64,000 nt of DNA, from contig NZ_JACHML010000001.1 of assembly GCF_014208045.1 (NCBI RefSeq), forward strand, positions 2,480,001 through 2,544,000. Reading direction: 5' to 3'. Origin of the DNA: Microbacterium thalassium. Lineage in GTDB: Bacteria; Actinomycetota; Actinomycetes; Actinomycetales; Microbacteriaceae. Below the pieces are notes generated by a model. That model worked only from the letters and a program-made list of their open reading frames with translations. It searched no databases and was not told the origin of the DNA. This document shows, piece after piece, positions 57,867-64,000 of this stretch (its first letter is position 1; each line of letters starts with the position of its first letter). Position numbers and translations under genes: made by a program.

Positions 57867-58922
57867 TCAGCGCCCGCCGTAGGGCGCGCGGGTCGCCACG
57901 ACCGTCACCAGCCGCTCGAGCGAGAAGACCGCGTCGCGTGACGCGCCCTTGACCTCGGCATCCGCTCGAGCCGCCGCTTGAATCGCCGCCCCGAGTGTGG
58001 CGTCGGACCAGCCCGACAGATCGCGGCGCGCGCGATCGACCTGCCAGTCCTTCAGCCCCAGGCGCCCTGCGAGAGCACGCGAGGGTTCGCGGCTGCCGGC
58101 CACGCGCGCCATCGTGCGCAGCTTCGAGGCGATCGCCGCGACCATCGGGACCGGATCGGCCCCCGACGCGAGGGCGTGGCGCAGCGCGACCAGAGCGTCG
58201 CCGTAGCGGCCCGCTATGGCGGTGTCGGCGACCGTGAACGCCGATGTCTCGACGCGCCCGCCGTAGTAGCGCTGCACGATCGGCTCGCCGATGTCACCGG
58301 GCACGTCCGCGATGAGCTGCTGGCAGGCCGCGGCCAGCTCGGTCAGGTCGTCGGAGAACGCCGAGACGAGCGCGCGCAGCGCAGCCGGCGCGATCCGCCG
58401 GCCGGCGGACGTGAACTCCTCGGCCGCGAAGTCGTAGCGGTCGCTGTCGCGCTTGACGGCGGGGCACGGCACTTCGACGCCGCCGCCGGTGCCGGCACGG
58501 ACGGCCTCGAGGAGCTTCTTGCCGCGCACGCTCGCACCGGTGTGACGGAGGACCACCGTGGCACCCTCCTGCGGAGCCTCGAGGTAGGCCAGCGCCTCGG
58601 CCAGGAAGGCGTCGGAGCACTTCTCGACGCCCGAGACCCGCACCAGTCTCGGCTCCCCGAACAGACTGGGCGACGTCAGCGACAGCAGCGAACCCGGCGC
58701 GTAGTCGTCGGCGCGCAGGTCCGACACCTCGAGGCTGGCGTCCTCGGCGCGGAGGTAGTCGCGGACGCCCACGATCGCGCGCTCGGCGCAGACCTCCTCG
58801 GGCCCCGACACGAGCACGATCGGGGCGGGCTGCGGCGACCGCCACGACAGCTGCGGGATGGCGGCTCGCGACGCGGCCTGACCGCGACCCCGCGCGGAGG
58901 GTCGACGCGCGGAGGAGGGCAT
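57867..58922 (-). CDS. holA: DNA polymerase III subunit delta
   Basis: A 351-residue clamp-loader subunit that opens the sliding clamp. Weakly conserved, but the typical starts IVLVSGPEEVCAERAI and SLLSLTSPSLFGEPRLVRVSGVEKC and the helical C-terminal collar domain (residues 210-340) are present. A TAGGCT -10 element ends six bases before the ATG, and its TAG is the comEC stop codon. It lies 54 bases from the right end of the insertion sequence. Confidence 0.93.
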   Translation of the reverse strand: MPSSARRPSARGRGQAASRAAIPQLSWRSPQPAPIVLVSGPEEVCAERAIVGVRDYLRAEDASLEVSDLRADDYAPGSLLSLTSPSLFGEPRLVRVSGVEKCSDAFLAEALAYLEAPQEGATVVLRHTGASVRGKKLLEAVRAGTGGGVEVPCPAVKRDSDRYDFAAEEFTSAGRRIAPAALRALVSAFSDDLTELAAACQQLIADVPGDIGEPIVQRYYGGRVETSAFTVADTAIAGRYGDALVALRHALASGADPVPMVAAIASKLRTMARVAGSREPSRALAGRLGLKDWQVDRARRDLSGWSDATLGAAIQAAARADAEVKGASRDAVFSLERLVTVVATRAPYGGR

Positions 58923-58928
58923 GCCACA

Positions 58929-58934
58929 AGCCTA
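58929..58934 (-). promoter_or_regulatory. -10 element for leaderless holA, overlapping the comEC stop
   Basis: TAGGCT on the reverse strand, six bases (TGTGGC) from the holA ATG. Its first three bases are the TAG stop codon of comEC. Confidence 0.6.
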
Positions 58935-61274
58935 GCGAGGGGCATCGACCTCGCCGCGCTCCCACCACACCCGGAGGCGTCCGGCCTCCTCCCAGACGGC
59001 GATGGCGCCGTGCCGGTCGGTGCGGTGCACGCGTATCCCGAGCGCCCGCAGCAGCTCGATCGCGGCGGCCCGGGGGTGGCCGTACGGATTGCCCGTCCCG
59101 GCGGACACCAGCGCGACGAGCGGGGCGGCGCGCTCGTACAGCCCCGGGTCCTGGTCGGCGCTGCCGTGATGGGCCACCTTGACCACGGAGTACGCACCGG
59201 CGAGCTCTCCCCCGCGCGCCAGAGCCGCCTGCGCCGCCGCCGACAGGTCCCCGAGCAGGAGGATCCTCGGGATGCCGCCGCCCGAGATGTCGAGGACCAC
59301 GCTCGCGTCGTTGCCGGCGGCGAAGGCCTTCGAGCCCGCGACGGGCCACAGCACGCGCCAGCGCGCCTCGCCCAGTGAGCCCGACATCCCCGCCGCCGCT
59401 TCCGCGGTCTCGGCACCCCCTGCCGTCAGCGCGCCCAGGAGCTCGTCGGCGGGGCCCGCGCGCGGGCCGTGCAGCACGAGGCCGACGCGTCCGGCCAGCC
59501 CCGGGGCGGCGCCGGCGTGGTCGACGTCGAAGTGCGTCAGGACCAGCACGTCGATCCAGCCGATGCCGGCCCGACGCAGACACGCGTCGAGCGGGCCGGC
59601 GTCCTCGCCGGTGTCGACGAGCGCCACCGATCCGGCCGATCTCACGAGGATCGCGTCGCCCTGGCCCACGTCGCACACGAAGACGGTCCATGCCGCGGGA
59701 ACGCCGAGCGAGGCGCCCCACGACGCCAGGACCCCGGCACCCGCACCGGCGCCCGACAGGCACGCGACCAGCGCGACCGCCACCGCCCGCACCGCGCGAG
59801 CGGGCGATGAGACGCCGAGCGGCACGAGCGCCGTCACGAGCACCGCGCCCGCGAGCGCGAGGGCGGCGGCCCCCGCCGCGCCCTCGATCCAGGGCAGGCC
59901 GCTGCCCGGAAGCGCCGCGAACGTCTCCGCCGTGCTGGCGACCCAGGACGCCGGCACCCACGCGAGCGCCACCAGCCCGTCGGCGAGCACGGCGACCGGC
60001 GCCGCCAGACACGCCAGCAGACCGAGAACGGTCGCGGCCGGCGCGGCCGGGGCCGCGATCAGGTTCGCCGCCACGCCGTACACCGGAACGGTCGGATCGA
60101 TGAGGACGATCAGCGGGCCGCACGCCAGCTGGGCGGCCAGCGGCACGGCGAGCGTCCACGCCAGCGCTCGCGGCAGCGCACGCTCGAGCGCGCGACCCAG
60201 CGGCCGCGCGAGGACGAGCAGAGCGGCTGTCGCCGCCGCCGAGAGGGCGAACCCGAGCGAACCGGCGAGCCACGGATCGAGCACGAGCAGGACGGCGACG
60301 GCCAGCGACAGGATCGACACGCCCGCCGCCCGCCGCCCGAGCAGCAGCGACAGCATGGCGATGGCCGCCATCGCGGCCGCCCGGACGACACTGGGCTCGG
60401 GCGTGACGAGCAGCACGAACCCGCCGAGCGCCGCCGCCCCGCCCGCGACGCGCCCCGCGCGCGGTGCTCCCGCCCCCGCCAGCAGCACATACGCGATCCC
60501 GACCACGAGAGCGCAGTTGGCACCCGACACCGCGGTCAGGTGCGACAGCGACGACTGCTTCATCGCCGCGTCCAGCTGCGCACTCACCGCCGCCGTATCG
60601 CCGACGGCCAGCCCCGGGATGAGCTCGGCTCCTGGGCCGGGAAGACCCGCGGCGCGAACGCCGAGGTCGCGGCGCAGGTCCGACGCGACGGCGAGAAGCC
60701 CGTGCGGCTCGCGAACCACGGTGATCGCCTGCGTCGCCGCCACCGCGAGCACCGCGCGGTCCGCGCCCGTCAGCGGGCGCGCCGTCCCCGCGATGCTCAC
60801 CACGGCACCCACGTCGAGGCCGTCCGGAGGCCGTTCGGCGTCCGCGCCGCGGACCACCACGATCGCGTCCGCGCCGAGCTCGAACGACGCGCCGCCCGCG
60901 GCGACGCCGGTCACCACCGCGTCGAAGGCGAGGGCACCGCCTGAGCGCGGCTCGACCTTGCCGGTGACGGTCGCCGTGATCTGCAGCGTGCGCCCGTCCA
61001 GGACGGGCAGCGCCGCGGCCTCGCGGCGTGCGTCCGCCGTGGCGGCGACGTGCGACGCGGATGCGGCCGCCAGCGCGCACGACAGCGTCGCGACCACGAG
61101 CGCCGCGCGGGCACGCGGTCGCCGCGCGAGAACCGCCGCGCCGAGGGCCGCCGCGGCCGCGCACCACAGACCCGTCGCCATCGGGAGGGCCCACGCGCTC
61201 CCGGCGATGCAGATCCCGGCGGCGATCCACGCCGCGGCCGCCGCGGGGACCAGCCGGTACGCGCGCACGCCCAC
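58932..61274 (-). CDS. comEC: ComEC/Rec2 DNA uptake channel with metallo-beta-lactamase domain
   Basis: A 780-residue membrane protein. An N-terminal pair of helices, an OB-like external domain (residues about 60-190), a competence domain with eight or more helices (about 205-500, starting LSHLTAVSGANCALVVGIAYVLL) and a C-terminal metallo-hydrolase-like domain (LVLTHFDVDHAGA) are present. The channel moves single-stranded DNA into the cell. comEA lies upstream by one base. No pilus genes are in the window, so natural competence is possible but not shown. Confidence 0.92.
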   Translation of the reverse strand: MGVRAYRLVPAAAAAWIAAGICIAGSAWALPMATGLWCAAAAALGAAVLARRPRARAALVVATLSCALAAASASHVAATADARREAAALPVLDGRTLQITATVTGKVEPRSGGALAFDAVVTGVAAGGASFELGADAIVVVRGADAERPPDGLDVGAVVSIAGTARPLTGADRAVLAVAATQAITVVREPHGLLAVASDLRRDLGVRAAGLPGPGAELIPGLAVGDTAAVSAQLDAAMKQSSLSHLTAVSGANCALVVGIAYVLLAGAGAPRAGRVAGGAAALGGFVLLVTPEPSVVRAAAMAAIAMLSLLLGRRAAGVSILSLAVAVLLVLDPWLAGSLGFALSAAATAALLVLARPLGRALERALPRALAWTLAVPLAAQLACGPLIVLIDPTVPVYGVAANLIAAPAAPAATVLGLLACLAAPVAVLADGLVALAWVPASWVASTAETFAALPGSGLPWIEGAAGAAALALAGAVLVTALVPLGVSSPARAVRAVAVALVACLSGAGAGAGVLASWGASLGVPAAWTVFVCDVGQGDAILVRSAGSVALVDTGEDAGPLDACLRRAGIGWIDVLVLTHFDVDHAGAAPGLAGRVGLVLHGPRAGPADELLGALTAGGAETAEAAAGMSGSLGEARWRVLWPVAGSKAFAAGNDASVVLDISGGGIPRILLLGDLSAAAQAALARGGELAGAYSVVKVAHHGSADQDPGLYERAAPLVALVSAGTGNPYGHPRAAAIELLRALGIRVHRTDRHGAIAVWEEAGRLRVWWERGEVDAPR

Positions 61275-61275
61275 C

Positions 61276-61896
<621 letters not shown>

Positions 61897-61902
61897 GCAC
61901 GC

Positions 61903-61908
61903 ACGCTA
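61903..61908 (-). promoter_or_regulatory. -10 element for leaderless comEA
   Basis: TAGCGT on the reverse strand, six bases (GCGTGC) from the comEA GTG at 61896. Confidence 0.55.
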
Positions 61909-61986
61909 CGGCGAGCCCGCGTGGCGCACGCTCGCCCGGGGGCGATCCGTGGAGGCGGCCCCGGAGCCACCCCCTGGGGAGGAGAC

Positions 61987-64000
61987 TCAGCGGGTGCTGA
62001 AGCTCACGACCTTGGGCGGGCGGACGATCGCGCGGACGATCGGACGATCGCCGAGCGACCGCAGCACGCGCTCGTCGGCGCGGGCCAGCGCCTCGAGGTC
62101 GGCGGCGTCGATGCGCGCGGGGACGTTCAGCGTCGCGCGCACCTTTCCGTCGATCTGAACGACCGCGGTCACGCTCTCCTCGACCAGGAGCGTCGGGTCG
62201 GGATTGCGCCACGGCACGAGGCCGACGAAGGGCTCGTACCCGAGCGTCTCCCACATCTCCTCGGCGGTGTGGGGAGCGAACAGGTCGAGGACCATCGCGG
62301 TCGCCTCCGCGGCCTCGCGGACCGCGGGATCGGCCGCCCCCGCCCCGGAGTCGATGGCCTTGCGCGTCGCGTTGACCAGCTCCATCAGGCGCGCCACGAC
62401 GACGTTGAACTTCGTCTGCTCGACCAGGCCCGGCGCGTCCGCGAGCAGGCGGTGCGTGACCCGGCGCAGCGACTCGTCGCCCTCGGCCCACACCACGTCG
62501 GGAGCGCTGGTGACGTCCTTCGCGACGCGCCAGGCGCGGGCGAGGAACTTCTGGGCGCCCGTGGTCGAGACGTCCTCCCAGTTGATGTCGTCCTCGACCG
62601 GACCGGCGAAGGCGATCGCGACGCGCACGGCGTCAGCTCCCGGATCGATCATGCTGGAGGCGAACTCGACGAGGTTGCCCTTGCTCTTGGACATCTTCGA
62701 GCCGTCCAGCAGCACCATGCCCTGGTTGATGAGGCTCGAGAAGGGCTCGGTGAAGTCGACCAGGCCCATGTCGTAGAGCACCTTGGTGATGAAGCGTGCG
62801 TACAGCAGGTGCAGGATCGCGTGCTCCACGCCGCCGATGTACTCGTCCACGGGCGCCCAGCGGTCGGCTTCGCGGGTCGGGAACGGCTGCGTGTCGTCCT
62901 GCGCCGACAGGAAGCGCAGGAAGTACCACGAGCTGTCGACGAACGTGTCCATGGTGTCGGGATCCCGCAGCGCCGCCTCGCCGGTCTCGGGATCGACCGT
63001 CTGCATCCACTCGGCGGCTCCGCCCAGCGGCGACGTGCCCTTCGGAGCGAGGTCGAGGCCGGCGGCGTCGGGGAGGCGCAGCGGCAGCTGCTCGTCCGGC
63101 ACCGGCACGATGCGACCGTCCTGCGTGTGGATCATCGGGATCGGCGTTCCCCAGAAGCGCTGGCGCGAGATCAGCCAGTCGCGCAGGCGGTAGGACTTCG
63201 CGGCGCGGCCCGTGCCCGCCGCCTCGAGCTGCTCGATGATGCGCGCGATGGCGTTCCGCTTGGACAGGCCGTCGAGCGAGCCCGAGTTGATCATGCGGCC
63301 CTCGCCGGCGAGGGCCGTGCCCGTCTTGGCGGGGTCGATCGAATCGAGCGACTCGTCCTCGGGGAGGATCGGGTCGCCGTGCTCGTCCAGCTCGATGACC
63401 GGGATCGCACCGGTGATCGGCGCGGTCGTGTCGACGACGACCCTGATGGGCAGGTCGAACGCGCGGGCGAAGTCGAGGTCGCGCTGGTCGTGCGCGGGAA
63501 CCGCCATGACGGCGCCGTGGCCGTAGTCGGCGAGGACGTAGTCGGCCGCCCAGATCGGCAGACGCTCGCCGTTGACGGGGTTCACGGCATAGCGGTCGAG
63601 GAACACACCCGTCTTCGGGCGGTCGGTGCTCTGGCGCTCGATGTCGCTCTCTCGCTGCACCGCCTCGAGGTAGTCCTGGAAGCGCATCCGCACCTCGGCC
63701 GACGAGCCCGCCGCCAGCTCCGCCGCCAGGTCGCTGTCGGGAGCGACGACCATGAAGGTCGCGCCGTGGAGCGTGTCGGGGCGGGTCGAGAAGACCGTGA
63801 CCTTCTCGTCACGTCCCTCGATCTCGAAGTCGATGTCGGCGCCCACCGAGCGGCCGATCCAGTTCCGCTGCATGCGGATGACCTTCTGCGGCCAGAAGCC
63901 CTCGAGCTGGTTCAGGTCGTCGAGCAGCCGGTCCGCGTACTCCGTGATCTTGAAGTACCACTGCGTGAGCTTCTTCTTGACGACCTCGGCGCCGCACCGC
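61987..64000 (-). CDS. leuS: Leucyl-tRNA synthetase, C-terminal part (partial)
   Basis: The frame runs open to the window edge, so the start lies outside. The visible 671 codons cover the editing (CP1) domain ([19 protein letters not shown]), the class [14 protein letters not shown] signature, the anticodon-binding helices and the C-terminal domain ending [10 protein letters not shown]. It charges tRNA-Leu. The internal ATG at 63873 is not the start, since the upstream residues ([20 protein letters not shown]) are typical LeuS. The order leuS-comEA-comEC-holA-rpsT is common in actinobacteria. Confidence 0.96.
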   Translation of the reverse strand, partial: RCGAEVVKKKLTQWYFKITEYADRLLDDLNQLEGFWPQKVIRMQRNWIGRSVGADIDFEIEGRDEKVTVFSTRPDTLHGATFMVVAPDSDLAAELAAGSSAEVRMRFQDYLEAVQRESDIERQSTDRPKTGVFLDRYAVNPVNGERLPIWAADYVLADYGHGAVMAVPAHDQRDLDFARAFDLPIRVVVDTTAPITGAIPVIELDEHGDPILPEDESLDSIDPAKTGTALAGEGRMINSGSLDGLSKRNAIARIIEQLEAAGTGRAAKSYRLRDWLISRQRFWGTPIPMIHTQDGRIVPVPDEQLPLRLPDAAGLDLAPKGTSPLGGAAEWMQTVDPETGEAALRDPDTMDTFVDSSWYFLRFLSAQDDTQPFPTREADRWAPVDEYIGGVEHAILHLLYARFITKVLYDMGLVDFTEPFSSLINQGMVLLDGSKMSKSKGNLVEFASSMIDPGADAVRVAIAFAGPVEDDINWEDVSTTGAQKFLARAWRVAKDVTSAPDVVWAEGDESLRRVTHRLLADAPGLVEQTKFNVVVARLMELVNATRKAIDSGAGAADPAVREAAEATAMVLDLFAPHTAEEMWETLGYEPFVGLVPWRNPDPTLLVEESVTAVVQIDGKVRATLNVPARIDAADLEALARADERVLRSLGDRPIVRAIVRPPKVVSFSTR

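Overview
The window is a dense, high-GC chromosomal segment that is almost entirely protein-coding, with three tRNA genes, the RNase P RNA gene and one insertion sequence. Gene content and order are actinobacterial: a FasR-type regulator followed by fabD-fabH-acpP-fabF and a DUF3145 gene, homodimeric AceE, polyphosphate glucokinase, a glnA-glnE pair, dusB-dgt-dnaG, uppS-recO, hrcA-dnaJ-rsmE-hit-phoH-ybeY-era, and lepA/rpsT near holA-comEC-comEA-leuS. Together with the codon bias, this suggests a member of the Microbacteriaceae, plausibly Microbacterium. The genus is an inference; no rRNA gene is present to confirm it.

Layout. 1-5.9 kb: glnE (partial), glnA, a small conserved protein, ppgK, rnpB, a family A polymerase-like gene, a zinc-ribbon protein and tRNA-Val. 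6-14.3 kb: aceE, then the regulator and type II fatty acid synthase genes with their terminator. 14.4-21.5 kb: a variable stretch with an iron/2-oxoglutarate oxygenase-like protein, a DUF262/DUF1524 nuclease of GmrSD type, dinB, small proteins, a DMT-type membrane protein, def, tRNA-Met and tRNA-Asn. 21.6-30.6 kb: an ABC ATPase, dnaG-dgt-dusB, a DUF222/HNH protein, a YrhK-like membrane protein, uppS and recO. 30.7-38.3 kb: a cluster of uncertain purpose with a membrane-anchored molybdopterin oxidoreductase, a methyltransferase, DUF2064, a GT2 glycosyltransferase, a two-component system, a sugar epimerase and MTA phosphorylase. 38.4-41.1 kb: leuA behind a leader peptide with four consecutive leucine codons, and a lipoprotein. 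41.1-52.1 kb: housekeeping genes from era back to lepA, including a CIRCE operator in front of hrcA. 52.1-55.1 kb: a four-gene deoxyamino-sugar and glycosyltransferase cassette between lepA and rpsT. 55.2-64 kb: a hydrolase, rpsT, an IS30-family element inserted in the rpsT terminator region, holA, comEC, comEA and the 3' part of leuS.

Expression architecture. At least a dozen transcription units have a TANNNT-like -10 element ending 6 or 7 bases before the start codon, as expected for leaderless mRNAs. Eleven gene pairs overlap by exactly four bases (ATGA or GTGA), implying translational coupling. In three places the TAG stop of one gene is also the first half of the likely -10 element of the next gene.

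The strongest candidates for unusual biology are the leuA attenuator, the 30.7-38.3 kb surface-glycan/redox cluster (partly shared with Mycobacterium), the Fuc3NAc-like sugar cassette, the DUF262 nuclease beside an oxygenase-like gene, and the IS30 insertion between the arms of the rpsT terminator.
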